Both the position numbers and the translations under genes were made by a program. Source: Candidatus Hydrogenedentota bacterium (lineage in GTDB: Bacteria; Hydrogenedentota; Hydrogenedentia; Hydrogenedentales; JAJRTN01). From it: 38,137 bases of DNA. Below the pieces are notes generated by a model. The model ran no database searches. It saw nothing but the letters and a program-made list of their open reading frames with translations, and was not told where the DNA came from. Below are positions 11,116 to 21,300 of the stretch, in pieces. Within the stretch, counting starts at the first letter, position 1, and each line of letters begins with the position of its first letter. The DNA is taken from the NCBI GenBank assembly GCA_024278275.1, contig JAJRTN010000163.1, positions 1-38,137 on the forward strand, read 5' to 3'.

Positions 11116-11319
11116 GTCCTGGCTCCTTTCCAGCGATTCGGGAACACGTTTCAGTTTATCTCGCCGAGGAGATCATTGTATCCTCGTTGCTTCACCATAT
11201 TCGAGCATGTCCATGCGCTTTCCCGCCAGTCCCTGACGCGGCATTTTCGAAATGGAGGATCTTTCTACGTACCATCCATTGGGCCCTGTTCAATACCGCA
11301 ATTCCGTATGTGGCGGTCT

Positions 11320-11352
11320 CGCTGAAATCCACCTTTTCACAAATGGAATCTG
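11320..11352 (+). repeat. Right direct repeat beyond the toxin-antitoxin genes
   Basis: Second copy of the 33-bp repeat at 10613-10645 (29 of 33 bases identical: CGCTGAAATCCACC... CACAAATGGAA). The two copies bracket the toxin-antitoxin pair at about 700 bp spacing, as expected for an inserted or recombination-prone cassette. Confidence 0.6.
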
Positions 11353-11450
11353 CCGGCTCGGAAAGTCTGAACCTTCGACGCGGGTGCGTTCCGTCTGATC
11401 TTACCAGCCCGGATGGCCGGGCCCGGGAAAATAAAGAAGCAAAGCATCCA

Positions 11451-11477
11451 ACCTAACCCGGCTTGACCGGGTTAGGT
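11451..11477 (-). terminator. Hairpin downstream of uvrA, possible terminator
   Basis: ACCTAACCCGG at 11451-11461 pairs perfectly with CCGGGTTAGGT at 11467-11477 around a 5-base loop, about 87 bp beyond the uvrA stop. On the reverse strand it is followed by a T-rich but interrupted stretch (TGCTTTGCTTCTTTATTTT), not a clean T-run, so terminator function is only likely. Confidence 0.4.
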
Positions 11478-11563
11478 CCAAATAAAGAACCATTCCCAGA
11501 TACAACTTGGGCCTTTATCCGTGAAGTGCTGTCCCAATGGTCACGAAAAGGATCCGTTGCCCC

Positions 11564-14464
11564 TCACACCGGTTTCGCCTTGGGGGCGCGTTTCCTTTTC
11601 GCGGGCGGTCGCGGCAGTTTGCCGGCCAGGTATTGGCCCGTGCAGGACTTCTTCCGCCGGGCGACCTGTTCCGGCGTGCCCTTGGCGATAATCCGGCCGC
11701 CCCCATCACCCCCTTCGGGCCCCAGGTCAACGACCCAGTCGGCCGTCTTGATCACGTCGAGGTTGTGTTCGATCACGATAACCGTGTTGCCGTGGTCGGT
11801 CAGGCGGTGGAGCACTTCCAACAGCTTATCCACGTCCACTGCGTGGAGGCCCGTGGTCGGTTCGTCGAGGATGTAGAGGGTGCGACCCGTCTGGCGCTTG
11901 GACAACTCGGATGCGAGTTTCACGCGCTGGGCTTCGCCGCCGGAAAGGGTGGTGGCCGCCTGGCCCAGCTTGATGTAGCCCAGGCCCACGTCATTGAGGG
12001 TTCGCACGGCGCGGAAGATGGGCGGAACATGGCGGAAGAAATCGCAGGCTTCCTCCACCGTCATGTCCAGCACTTCGGCGATGTTGCGGCCCTTGTAACG
12101 GATTTCGAGGGTATCCCGATTGTACCGCGCGCCCTGGCAGGTGTCGCAGGGCACGTAGACATCGGGCAGGAAGTGCATCTCGATGGTGATCAGCCCGTTG
12201 CCCTCGCAGGCTTCGCACCGGCCGCCCTTCACGTTGAAGCTGAAGCGGCCCGGCTTGTAACCCCGCGCCCGCGCTTCCGGAGTCTTGCTGAAAATATCGC
12301 GGATGGGCGTGAACATGCCGGTGTAGGTGGCCGGGTTCGACCGGGGCGTCCGGCCGATGGGGGATTGGTCGATGTCGATGATCTTGTCGATGTGCTCCAG
12401 GCCTTCGATGGCCTCGTGCTTGCCGGGACGTTTGTGCGACCCGCCGTACAGTGCCCGGTGTACCGCCGGGTAGAGCGTTTCGTTGATAAGGCTCGACTTG
12501 CCCGACCCGCTTACGCCGGTCACGCAGGTGAACAGCCCCAGGGGAAACTCGGCGTTGACGCCCTTGAGGTTGTTGTGCCGCGCGCCGCGGATACGGATGA
12601 ACTTCCCGTCGGCCTTGCGCCGCGCGGGGGGACAATGAATCTGGAAGGCACCCGACAGGAATTGACCCGTCAGGGAATCCGGGTGGGCCACGATGTCTTC
12701 CGGCGTGCCCGCCGCCACCACCTTCCCCCCATGTACCCCGGCACCCGGTCCCAGGTCCACCACGTAGTCCGCCATGCGGATGGTCTCTTCGTCGTGCTCG
12801 ACCACGATGACCGTGTTCCCCAGGTCGCGCAGCCGTTCGAGGGTGCGAATGAGTTTCTGGTTGTCCCGCTGGTGCAGCCCGATGCTCGGCTCGTCGAGGA
12901 TGTAGAGCACGCCCACCAGCCCGGAACCAATCTGCGTGGCCAGCCGGATGCGCTGGGACTCGCCGCCCGAAAGCGAACCCGCCTGGCGGTCCAGGCTGAG
13001 ATAGCTCAACCCCACGCTCACCAGGAAGCCCAGCCGTTCCCGGATCTCCTTCACCACCCGCTTCGCGATGGCCGCCTTGGCTTTCGTCAGCTTCAACGTT
13101 TTCACCCAGTCGAGCGCCTCACCGATGGACAGGGCGGTCACATCCATGATGTTCCGGCTGCCCAGGCGCACGGCGCGGGACTCGGGCCGCAGGCGGGAAC
13201 CACCGCAGACCGCGCAGGGCAGACTGCTCATGAACTCGCTGATGAAGTCCCGCGCCCGGTTCGAATCGGTCTCGCGGAAACGCCGCTCCAGGTTGGGAAT
13301 GACCCCCTCGAAGGGACGGCGCATCTTGAAGTCCATGCGGGCGCTCTCGTGGCTGAACTCCACCTCCTCGTCCCCGGACCCGTACAGGACGATGTCCCGG
13401 AAGTGCTCCGGAAGATGGGACCACGGCGTGTGGACGCTTTGCCCGTAGTGGTTGCAGACACTGACGAGAACGCGCCGCGACCACCCATCCAGCAAGCGCC
13501 GCATACTCCAGGGCCGCACCGCGCCCTCCTCGATGGTGAGGTGCGGTTCCGGCACCACCAGGTCAGGATCCACCTTCATCACCGCGCCCAACCCGGTACA
13601 TTCGGGACACGCGCCGTGGGGATTGTTGAAGGAGAACATGCGGGGTTCGAGTTCCTCGCAGGCAATGCCGCAATCCACGCAGGCCAGATGCTCGCTCTGA
13701 AGGATCTCCCGCGCCTTCTCGCCGGGAGGCTGGTACCACACCCGGAGCAGGCCCTTGCCCAATTCCAGGCAGGTTTCGACGGAATCGGTCAGGCGCTTTT
13801 GGATCCCCTCCTTCACCACCAGGCGATCCACCACGACATCGATATCGTGTTTCACGTAACGCTCGAGTTCCAGGTCGTCGTCCACATGGCAGAATTCACC
13901 GTCCACCCGCATACGAACGAAGCCGCGCCGCTTCACCTCGGCGAAGACCTTCTGGTACGTGCCCTTCCGCTGCCGCACGATGGGCGCCAGCAGTTGCACC
14001 TTCGTCTTCCCGGGAAAAGCCAGTACCCTGTCCACGATGGTCTGCGGGGTCTGCGCCTCGATGACCTTCCCGCACTTGTAGCAATGGGGCGTACCGATAC
14101 GCGCGAAAAGCAGGCGCAGGTAATCGTAAATCTCCGTCACCGTGCCCACCGTGGAGCGGGGGTTGCGATGCGTCGTCTTCTGCTCGATGGAAATGGCCGG
14201 GCTAAGTCCCTCGATGTAATCCACGTCCGGCTTGTCCATCTGGTCCAGGAACTGGCGCGCGTAGGCGGAGAGGCTTTCGACATAGCGGCGCTGGCCCTCC
14301 GCGTAGATGGTGTCGAAAGCCAGGCTCGACTTGCCCGACCCGCTCAGGCCGGTGATGACCACCAGCTTGTCCCGGGGGATGGAAAGGGAGAGGTTGTCCA
14401 GGTTATGTTCGCGCGCGCCCTTGATAATGATGGCGTTATGGGGGTCGGCTGTTTTGCGTGGCAT
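11564..14464 (-). CDS. uvrA: UvrABC excinuclease subunit A
   Basis: A 966-residue ATPase that recognises DNA damage and loads UvrB in nucleotide excision repair. The first Walker A (GLSGSGKS, residues 39-46) is followed by the family hallmark [20 protein letters not shown]. Zinc-binding CxxC pairs occur in the first half (CYKCG, CVDCG, CPEC) and in the second half ([14 protein letters not shown]). ABC signatures are [13 protein letters not shown] and [13 protein letters not shown], and the second Walker A is [10 protein letters not shown]. The frame is open to 14551, but [10 protein letters not shown] at 14464 is the usual UvrA start. The length is close to the family norm. It stands alone, flanked by repeats. 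Confidence 0.97.
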   Translation of the reverse strand: MPRKTADPHNAIIIKGAREHNLDNLSLSIPRDKLVVITGLSGSGKSSLAFDTIYAEGQRRYVESLSAYARQFLDQMDKPDVDYIEGLSPAISIEQKTTHRNPRSTVGTVTEIYDYLRLLFARIGTPHCYKCGKVIEAQTPQTIVDRVLAFPGKTKVQLLAPIVRQRKGTYQKVFAEVKRRGFVRMRVDGEFCHVDDDLELERYVKHDIDVVVDRLVVKEGIQKRLTDSVETCLELGKGLLRVWYQPPGEKAREILQSEHLACVDCGIACEELEPRMFSFNNPHGACPECTGLGAVMKVDPDLVVPEPHLTIEEGAVRPWSMRRLLDGWSRRVLVSVCNHYGQSVHTPWSHLPEHFRDIVLYGSGDEEVEFSHESARMDFKMRRPFEGVIPNLERRFRETDSNRARDFISEFMSSLPCAVCGGSRLRPESRAVRLGSRNIMDVTALSIGEALDWVKTLKLTKAKAAIAKRVVKEIRERLGFLVSVGLSYLSLDRQAGSLSGGESQRIRLATQIGSGLVGVLYILDEPSIGLHQRDNQKLIRTLERLRDLGNTVIVVEHDEETIRMADYVVDLGPGAGVHGGKVVAAGTPEDIVAHPDSLTGQFLSGAFQIHCPPARRKADGKFIRIRGARHNNLKGVNAEFPLGLFTCVTGVSGSGKSSLINETLYPAVHRALYGGSHKRPGKHEAIEGLEHIDKIIDIDQSPIGRTPRSNPATYTGMFTPIRDIFSKTPEARARGYKPGRFSFNVKGGRCEACEGNGLITIEMHFLPDVYVPCDTCQGARYNRDTLEIRYKGRNIAEVLDMTVEEACDFFRHVPPIFRAVRTLNDVGLGYIKLGQAATTLSGGEAQRVKLASELSKRQTGRTLYILDEPTTGLHAVDVDKLLEVLHRLTDHGNTVIVIEHNLDVIKTADWVVDLGPEGGDGGGRIIAKGTPEQVARRKKSCTGQYLAGKLPRPPAKRKRAPKAKPV

Positions 14465-14573
14465 GTAAATATGGGGACTCCAAAGTAACCCGTGGTTCGT
14501 GCTGGAAAAGTCTAACGTCGCAGGGTCCGCTTCAGCGCACCGATTTCTCATGCAGCACGACCGAACTCCCTCT

Positions 14574-14671
14574 CGTCATTGCGAAGATTCCTCGGCGACT
14601 GTGGCAATCTGGTTTATACAAGGCTACCGGCGCTACACCAGATCGCTTCGTCGTTCCTCCTCACGATGACG
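14574..14671. repeat. Extragenic palindrome (CGTCATTGCGA family)
   Basis: An imperfect inverted repeat of about 98 bp. The left end CGTCATTGCGAAGATTCCTCGGCGAC...GCAATCTGG is mirrored by CCAGATCGCTTCGTC...CGATGACG at the right end. It belongs to the widely dispersed CGTCATTGCGAG-type intergenic repeats. It fills much of the 276-bp gap between uvrA and the membrane-protein gene. No coding content is seen. Confidence 0.8.
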
Positions 14672-14740
14672 GTGTGGGCGAGGCGGCCTGACTTCGGCCG
14701 GTTCCGTCCAGGAACACGCCCCAGAATACCGAATATATGT

Positions 14741-16651
14741 TCAGTGCCGCAAGACGGGAGACACGCGAAAAAGCACGCCGTGCTTGGCACTTTGCCTTTC
14801 TTCCAGCCAGTCGGCGCGCCGCAACGCCGCAAGCGTCCGGGGGTCGATGGCGGGCCATTCAGGACACCACACCACCGTTGCCCGCCACTGCTCAACCAGC
14901 GCTTTCCGCGTGGCGTCAGACGTTTCGGGCGCGAAAAACCGTATTACCGCTGCGCGGGTGTCCATGAGATCCCGGTCGGAGAAAACCAGCAGGCCCACAC
15001 CATACACGGTGCTGACGCCGGGCTGGAGAGCCGCCACATCCCCGAATTCAGGCGCGCCCGTGGCGGGGGCAAGCACACGGTCGCCCGGCGCAAGTCGGGC
15101 CAGCATGTGCGCGTCGGCGCGGGTCATGAACGCGTGATGAAGGTAGGCAAAGGGCCGACCGGCCCGGCCCGCGCCCAGGGGCCCTTGAAAGCAAAGGGAG
15201 GCCACGGCCACGGAACACACCCCGCAAGCCACCATCAGTACGAGCAAGGGAACGGCAATGGCGCGCCGCCAACGGTGCAGTTCGAAGGCGGTCACCAGCG
15301 CCAGGGGCACACCAATGACGGCACTGAGCCGGGCGGGCGCGAAGCGCAGGAACCACCCCTGGCCCCAGGCGGAAAGGGACACCGCCAGCAGGATGAGAAA
15401 CCACAACACCACCCAGTCGTGTGGTGACGAGGATTTTCCTGTCGCGGAACGCCACCGGCCCAGCATCGCGCCGGGCGCCACGCCCAACAGGGCCCAATCG
15501 CTCACATGCCGGGCAATCGTTCCGTCGTACAGGCGCAACCACTCGCCATAATAGACCAGGCAGGCCAGGTAGAGGGCGCAAAAGGCGATCAGGTACCCCG
15601 CGAGGGCAAAAACCGCCAGCGCCACGAAACGACGTGTGACGCGCCACACCGCGGGGGGCCAGGTGATCGCGTGAAAACAATGGGCCGCGAGAAACGGCGA
15701 CAGCCACAGGGAAAACTGCATGAGGCCGGTGTAGGACCGGGTCAGGGCGGGGTTCATGCGCAGCATGAGGATATCCAGGCCCGCGGCGGCGGCGACGGGC
15801 AGCGCCAGCAGGACCACGCCGAACAGATGCCGGGGCCGCATCGCGCCGTCCCGGGTGACGGCACAAAGAAATGCGGCGAACCAGGTGAGCGGGCCGATGC
15901 GCAGGTTGACGAGGGTGCCTGAAAAGAACAGGACGCCCGCCAGGACAAGCCAGCGTCGACGCGAATGCCGTGTGAAATGGATGAAGGCCGTCAACCCGCC
16001 CAGGCTCAACGCCAGCGACAGGGTGTAGTAAAGACGCGGCGCGATAAGATGCGGGGCGATGTACCCGGACTCCAGGAGTTCATACTGGGCAAATCGAAGG
16101 AAGTAATCGTCAAACGACGGGTGGCCGTGCCAACCGAGCATCCCGGTGACGAGGTACAGCACCCCCCCCAGGCCGCCGCCCAGGGTGTAGATAAGAAACG
16201 CCAGGTTTGCCTTCCCGCGATCCACCGGTGCCGGTTGAAATACGATGACCCGGAAAAGGACGTACACCGAAGACAACAGCAAAAACATGCCCACACCATT
16301 GGCAAGGCCGAGCATCAGGAAGGGATCCAGCCCCACCCACCGCGACAAGGCCCCCAGCACGGCATAAAGATAGTGATCGGGCAGGGGAAACCACGCGCGA
16401 TGGTGTTGACCCAAGGGCGACGTGGCACTGGCGTAAGGCGAGAAGTAGTCCGTCTCGAACATTTCCATGGCGCAGCGGAAAAAGGCGGAGTCCTGGATGT
16501 GCAGTCCCGTCGGCACCATGCCCGCCGGCGGCGCGAAGGCGATCCAGCCATGCGTCACCGGCTCGATGGCCGCGAACACAACGATTATCGCCACCACCCA
16601 CCAGGGCGGGCTGCGGCGCGCGCGGGTTTCCAAACGGTCGAACATGGTCAT
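14741..16651 (-). CDS. Large polytopic membrane protein of unknown function
   Basis: About 636 residues with roughly a dozen hydrophobic segments, from WWVVAIIVVFAAIEP near the N-terminus to LLVLMVACGVCSVAVASL about two thirds along, followed by a soluble C-terminal domain of about 150 residues. A first large loop with SPLGQHHRAWFPLPDHY and a later HPSFDDYFLRFAQYEL resemble the acidic or aromatic loops of GT-C-type membrane glycosyltransferases, but no diagnostic motif is certain. The start is unclear: ATG 16651 or 16645 precede the first helix, and ATG 16684 and TTG 16693 are possible; none has a good Shine-Dalgarno. It is a single gene, not in an evident operon. Confidence 0.75.
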   Translation of the reverse strand: MTMFDRLETRARRSPPWWVVAIIVVFAAIEPVTHGWIAFAPPAGMVPTGLHIQDSAFFRCAMEMFETDYFSPYASATSPLGQHHRAWFPLPDHYLYAVLGALSRWVGLDPFLMLGLANGVGMFLLLSSVYVLFRVIVFQPAPVDRGKANLAFLIYTLGGGLGGVLYLVTGMLGWHGHPSFDDYFLRFAQYELLESGYIAPHLIAPRLYYTLSLALSLGGLTAFIHFTRHSRRRWLVLAGVLFFSGTLVNLRIGPLTWFAAFLCAVTRDGAMRPRHLFGVVLLALPVAAAAGLDILMLRMNPALTRSYTGLMQFSLWLSPFLAAHCFHAITWPPAVWRVTRRFVALAVFALAGYLIAFCALYLACLVYYGEWLRLYDGTIARHVSDWALLGVAPGAMLGRWRSATGKSSSPHDWVVLWFLILLAVSLSAWGQGWFLRFAPARLSAVIGVPLALVTAFELHRWRRAIAVPLLVLMVACGVCSVAVASLCFQGPLGAGRAGRPFAYLHHAFMTRADAHMLARLAPGDRVLAPATGAPEFGDVAALQPGVSTVYGVGLLVFSDRDLMDTRAAVIRFFAPETSDATRKALVEQWRATVVWCPEWPAIDPRTLAALRRADWLEERQSAKHGVLFRVSPVLRH

Positions 16652-16693
16652 GGCATCCCGGTCGATAAAAAGAAACCCCACCATGGTACCCAA

Positions 16694-17065
16694 GTCATGC
16701 GGTCAAACGCAGATCCCTATCCCCCATGGACAGGGATAAGCGCTCACGCCCTTTAGAGACCGTCATTAGAAGGAACCCGGGCGAACGCGGTAACCGGCCC
16801 CGCGCTGCATACCCTATCATCGCCCGCCCGAATAGGGGAATGCGCCCGGTCAACGTTCAAAAGGAAGGAGGCTGGAGTACCCCGGGTATGGCACGCTGGA
16901 GAATCCCGATTTCGCAAATCCCATTTGAAAGGCTTGACTTATTGACGATATTTTGTATACTGATGACTGTATATAACTATTTTCATTCAGTTTTATGATA
17001 TTAATGATCTTATTATTGCACTAATACAACCCTTTAAGTCTCATATATCTTTTATATAAGCTCTT
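16694..17065. other. 372-bp intergenic region with an abrupt AT-rich segment
   Basis: The left part (to about 16925) is GC-rich and shows no gene. From about 16930 to 17065 the sequence becomes strikingly AT-rich, holding a near-consensus promoter (16934-16961) and a roughly 100-base untranslated leader rich in TATATA-type runs. This local composition shift is unlike the rest of the window. Confidence 0.6.
16934..16961 (+). promoter_or_regulatory. Near-consensus sigma-70 promoter
   Basis: TTGACT (16934-16939), a 16-base spacer and TATACT (16956-16961) match the housekeeping -35/-10 consensus at five of six bases each. It lies 104 bp upstream of the regulator gene at 17066 and would give a leader of about 98 nt. 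An overlapping TTGACG at 16942 is spaced too closely to this -10 to be used with it. Confidence 0.65.
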
Positions 17066-17671
17066 ATGACTACTTTATATAGTCAAACTGCGCCGGGCGA
17101 CATGCTGGAGCGCCTTTTCGGGTCCGCCGCCCGGGTGGCGGTGCTTATGGTGTTCCTGGTGGATCCCGTGCGTGCCTATTACCAGCGGCAACTGGAGACC
17201 GTAACCGGCCACCCCATCCGGGCCGTTCAGCGTGAACTGGAGCGATTGACCCACATGGGACTGCTCTACCGGCACGCCGAGGGACGACGAATCTATTACC
17301 GGGTGGACATGGAGTGTCCCTTATATGGAGCGTTGCGTGCCCTTATGCTGACCGGTGTGGATGCGGTGCAGCGTTTCCGGGCACGGGTGGCGGTGCAGCG
17401 GTCCGTGCGATTGGCGTTTCTGTCGGGCACGAAAGACCGGGCGCTCGTGGTCTTTCACGAGGGCGAGGCGGGTGCCGTGGAGGACGGCGACGGCATTCGG
17501 GTGGAAACCATGACTTCGGGCGCGTTCCGTCAGGCCCTGGCGGACCGTGACGCGGTATTGACGCCTTTCCTGACGGAAGGATGTGACCTGCTGGGACGGC
17601 GTGACGATGTAATCTGGCGGCATATCAACGCCGCCGGGTATGGGGTGCGAAAAGGAGACAAGGTGCCATGA
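17066..17671 (+). CDS. Winged-helix transcriptional regulator (ArsR/MarR-like)
   Basis: A 201-residue protein. The N-terminal 85 residues form a winged helix: MLERLFGSAARVAVLMVFL, then a recognition helix around IRAVQRELERLTHMGLL and a wing YRHAEGRRIYYRVD. The rest (about residues 90-201) is an uncharacterised domain with alternating strands and helices (RALVVFHEG, DRDAVLTPFLT) that could be an effector or nucleotidyltransferase-like fold. A second possible start, ATG at 17102 (MLERLFGS), coincides with where homology and GC-rich coding begin; the 12 codons before it are AT-rich. The stop overlaps the next gene by 4 bp (ATGA), so the two are one operon, driven by the promoter at 16934. Confidence 0.75.
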   Translation: MTTLYSQTAPGDMLERLFGSAARVAVLMVFLVDPVRAYYQRQLETVTGHPIRAVQRELERLTHMGLLYRHAEGRRIYYRVDMECPLYGALRALMLTGVDAVQRFRARVAVQRSVRLAFLSGTKDRALVVFHEGEAGAVEDGDGIRVETMTSGAFRQALADRDAVLTPFLTEGCDLLGRRDDVIWRHINAAGYGVRKGDKVP

Positions 17672-19110
17672 TGGACTCATCGCGGGAGATGACGCAGTTG
17701 TGCGAGGCCTGGTGGCAGCAGTTGGCCACCTCGACCAAGGTCGAACAGCAACGCTACGTGGGGCGCTTCCTGGCCCTGTTGGGATGGGAGCCGCCCATTC
17801 CCTTCTCGCCCAGGGGCGCCGCGGAGGCCCTGTCCGCGTCGCCCTACATTCTGCGCGCGGCAGGCCAGACCTCGGTGGCGGCCTACTTTCTCATGCCGGG
17901 GATTCTCGAACCGCCCTCGGCCATCCAGGAACGGGGCCTTGATTTTTGCCTTCCCGCGCGCCGCCTGGTGGAGGAGGCGCGGACGATGAAAGTGGCTTAT
18001 GCGCTGGTGAGCGACCTGTACCGGAGCTACCTCTACGACGTGCGAACGGATGAACTGCTGCTCCACGCCGACACACCGGCCCTGTTCAATGAAGCGCTGG
18101 CGCCCGTCCTTGAAAAGGACGCCCTGGAGCGAGGCATTCTGGAAGAAGTGCGCCGTGAACCCCGGAGCGCCGTGGCCCGGCAGTTTCGGGAATGGCGCGA
18201 CCGATGGACCACGCACATCGCCGCCCAGGGCGGTTTGGGCGGGGAAACGGCCTGCCTGGCGGTGGACCGGCTCGTCACCATTCGGTACCTCTACGACCGC
18301 AACATCCTCAAGCGGACCCGTTATCACCACCAGCAGCGCTTCAACGAGTTGTGCGCGCTGGCCGTCTCCGACGCGCCAAAGGGCGTGGGCGAGGGGCTTC
18401 TCAAGCTCTTTCACGACATGTGGCTCGACTGGCGCATGGACCTTTTCGAGGCGAGTCCTTCCCTGGACGCGGTACTTCGGCGCGACGACATCGCCGCGCC
18501 GCTCCTGAAGGAATTCGGCTTGCTTTCCCACGGGAAATTCAACATCGCCACGATCCTGGAGAGCTTCAACTGGGGCGAACCGGACGAGAAACTGCGGGTC
18601 CGCATGGTGCCCGACAGCAACGAGGACCGCGAACACTACCTTTCCCGGCAGACCCTGGAAACCATCGACGACGCGCGGATCGAAGTGGACCTGGCGGAGG
18701 AAGGCTACCGGGCCATTTTCCACTGGCTGGACCGGGTGATCAACCTCTACGAGCGTCTCGAAGTGGACTTCGACGCCAAGGCCCGGCGCGAACAGGAACA
18801 GCCGGAAGACCTGGATCTTTTCGCCTGGTCCGAAATTGACGCGAGCCGCCCCAATGCCTGCGCCGACAAGATTGCCCACGCCTGCGAACAGGGCTTCCAG
18901 GTCTATTTCGGCAACGCCCACCAGCACCGCGTCGCCCGGCTCCTGCTGACGCTGCACCTGATCAACCGCTACGACCAGACCCGTCAGACGGTGGAGCGCT
19001 TCCCGGGCTTCGCCAACGTCCTCGTGAAGCGCCCCGTGGTGCTGCCCGCCGACCGTGCCCGCCAAAACGCGGCGCGGGGGATCTTCTTTGACGGTGAGGG
19101 AATGGAATAG
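17668..19110 (+). CDS. Unrecognised 480-aa protein, possibly related to type IIG restriction-enzyme N-terminal regions
   Basis: Not confidently recognised. It is soluble with no signal peptide. Residues about 25-40 (QQRYVGRFLALLGWEPP) and 105-135 (AYALVSDLYRSYLYDVRTDELLL) resemble the N-terminal nuclease-like region of type I/IIG restriction enzymes. Residues about 200-220 (AVDRLVTIRYLYDRNILKRTR) resemble the helical bundle that follows in those proteins (family pattern LLdRLiFlRfleDRgI), and LFHDMWLDWRMDLFE fits the next helices. However, the D...ExK nuclease residues are not evident and the protein ends before any methyltransferase domain. It may be a degenerate or regulatory derivative. 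It is translationally coupled to the winged-helix regulator upstream. Confidence 0.6.
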   Translation: MMDSSREMTQLCEAWWQQLATSTKVEQQRYVGRFLALLGWEPPIPFSPRGAAEALSASPYILRAAGQTSVAAYFLMPGILEPPSAIQERGLDFCLPARRLVEEARTMKVAYALVSDLYRSYLYDVRTDELLLHADTPALFNEALAPVLEKDALERGILEEVRREPRSAVARQFREWRDRWTTHIAAQGGLGGETACLAVDRLVTIRYLYDRNILKRTRYHHQQRFNELCALAVSDAPKGVGEGLLKLFHDMWLDWRMDLFEASPSLDAVLRRDDIAAPLLKEFGLLSHGKFNIATILESFNWGEPDEKLRVRMVPDSNEDREHYLSRQTLETIDDARIEVDLAEEGYRAIFHWLDRVINLYERLEVDFDAKARREQEQPEDLDLFAWSEIDASRPNACADKIAHACEQGFQVYFGNAHQHRVARLLLTLHLINRYDQTRQTVERFPGFANVLVKRPVVLPADRARQNAARGIFFDGEGME

Positions 19111-19135
19111 CGTCCGCCGGGATGGGCCTTCGGCC

Positions 19136-21244
19136 TTACACTGGTGGACCCGGTGAAGCCAGCACCGCCAAACGCCAGGGCCCCAGGGAAACATCAGCGA
19201 CCCGTTTATCCGTCAGGGGCACGGGCGTGTCCGTGATAAGATCGTGCAACCGCGATCCGGCAACGAATCCCCTGCGGAACCGCAGGCGCACGGTGTCCAC
19301 CCCGACGGGCGCGAAAACAAAGATTACCGGTTGCCCCTTCGCCGCGCCGTGCTTGACGTATACGAACCGCGCGGCATCGGGCACGGGTGAAAGGACCTCG
19401 ATGTCGGGCATACAACCGCTTTGCCGCGCCAAGTGGTCCGCGAAGTTTTCGAAGCCCTCGGTGAACCGGGTTCGATAGGCCTCGCCGAGGTAGGTCCCGC
19501 AGAGGACGACCCGGCCCCGGCCCACGGGGACCTGCTGAATGAGCGCACCGTCCGAATGGTCGCACCATACCGCGCCCTCGCCACGCGCCCAGGGAGTCAC
19601 CCACTGGGTCAACGCCATTTCCCCGGAGAACCCGTCGCCGGTCACGCGGATCATTTCGCCCGGCAACGACCGGCGGCCCACCTCGGCAAGCCCGGTCAGT
19701 CGTGTGGTGAACCGGTCCTCGGAATAGCGATAGAGCCCGTTGGATTCAAAAGCGCCGCATTCAGATTCACAAACCAGCGTTCCACCGCGTTCGACGAAAC
19801 GCGCCAGGGCCGCCTCGAGGGCCGCGTCGGTCACGAGAAGGTGGGGAAGGAAAAGGATCTTCAGGCCGTCGAGGGCGTCGAGGTGGTCCGCCTCCACCAC
19901 GAGAAAGGGGATGGATTTGCGCACCAGCGCCCGCGTGTAGCCCAGCAGGGCGTTCATGGCCCGCGTGGCGTGGCCCTCCTGGGACCAGCACAGGCGGTAG
20001 GAATCGGGGCTGAACAACACGCCCACCTCGGGCCGGGCCGGCGCGTAGCCCTCCATCGTGTCCGCGTGTCGTTCAAGGAGGTCCGCCGTTTGGCGCATGG
20101 CCGCCAGGCGCGCTTCCGCGAAGCCGTCCTGGCCACACAGACCGAAGCCCCCCGATTAGCTGGTAAAGACCTCATCGCGCCAGCACCAGAAGAGAATGGC
20201 GCTCGCGCCGCCCGCGAAGCCGTTCCAGATCCAGCGCTGCTGCGCGGCGGGGTCCACCGGCTCGTAGACCTCGAAGCCCAGGGACGCGCGGCCGCCCTGC
20301 ACCTCGCTCAGCCAGACCTCCTTGTCGCGGGCGGCGGATTTCACCATCTCCACGCGAATGCCGAAGTCGGCGTCGTCGATGCCGGTCCACTTGGGGAAAC
20401 TGGAACAGCCCACGCCGTCGAGGTGATCGGCGAAATCCCAGTCATTGCCCCGGTTGAGCACCTGGTTATCGGGCGTGCCCGGCCAGTCGGCGCAGGGAAA
20501 CGCGCCGTGTATCGTGACGGGACGGCCGGGATCGAGGGCCTTCATGAGGTCGTAACGGGCGCGGGCGTGGGCGTTGGTGCGCTCCGTCAGTAAATGGAGA
20601 AACGCCATCATCTCGGTATAGGGGCGGTTGTGCGCCTTGCCGGGGAGCACTTCGTCCCACGCCCCGTAGCGCCGTTTCCACGCGGCGTTCAACCCGTCGA
20701 GGCCGCCATACTTTTCGTCGAGCCGGCGGCGGAATGCGGCGAGGGTGTGCGGGCAATAGCACACCGCGCCATCGGCCTGGACATTCCAGCGGATCTCGTT
20801 CCACGCGTCCCACCCGATGAGGGCGTCGGCGTCGCGATACTGCTCGACGGTCTTCGTGAGGAACCCGGCCATCCGCTCCCACACGCCGGGATGATCGAAG
20901 CACCCGCCGGGGGTGAGGCCGTGGTGGACTTCCTGCCGGTTGGACGACACGACCCGGTGGCCGTCACGGTTGATCATCTCGCTGTCCGGCACGACGCGAT
21001 GGATCCAGTAGGGGTGAATGGCGGCGATGGTGCTCAACACGACCCGCAGCCCATGCTTGTCCGCCAATTCGACCAACCGGTCGTAATCGTCGAAGTTGAA
21101 CGCGCCGGGCTTGGATTCCACCCAGGCCCAAACGACCCAGAGTTGCACCGTGTTCAGGCCGCAGGCCTTGATACGCGCAAAATCCTCTTCCCAATAGCGC
21201 CCCTCGGGAAACGGGGGCCGGTAATACTGTGTACCGAGAATCAT
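19136..21244 (-). pseudogene. GH42-type beta-galactosidase, interrupted by an ochre stop
   Basis: One continuous frame of 703 codons from ATG 21244 to the stop at 19136, broken only by TAA at 20156-20158 (codon 363). Before the stop lies a (beta/alpha)8 glycosidase: LGTQYYRPPFPEGRYWEEDF, the acid/base Glu in DAWNE (residue 150) and the nucleophile Glu in LSEVQGG (residue 314). After it comes the continuation SGGFGLCGQDGFAEARLAAM and a GH42 trimerisation-like domain (PEVGVLFSPDSYRLCW; LFLPHLLVTDAALEAALARF), then a small beta domain. Family members read through this point without a break, so a one-base change (for example GAA to TAA) is sufficient. As read, the first 362 residues and a possible restart at 20098 would be separate. 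It neighbours the Gfo/Idh/MocA and GH4 genes, suggesting galactoside use. Confidence 0.82.
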
Positions 21245-21300
21245 GGTGTTGCTCCTGGAGAGATGTGAATGGCCAAAAGGACCCGAGACAGCCCGTAGTC

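Larger units (their letters stand above)
11116..11563. other. 448-bp gap between antitoxin and uvrA, repeat-rich, no gene seen
   Basis: I see no supportable coding frame. The stretch holds the antitoxin promoter region, the right direct repeat (11320-11352), and GC-rich hairpin units near 11405-11437 and 11451-11489, each followed by an AAATAAAGAA-like segment. A looser relative of these units (ACCCGGATTGGCCGG) lies at about 10457, on the other side of the toxin-antitoxin cassette. Confidence 0.5.

Noticed and set aside
11537-14488. Long forward frame of 983 codons antisense to uvrA
   Set aside because: A GC-rich shadow of uvrA, whose frame contains every family motif.
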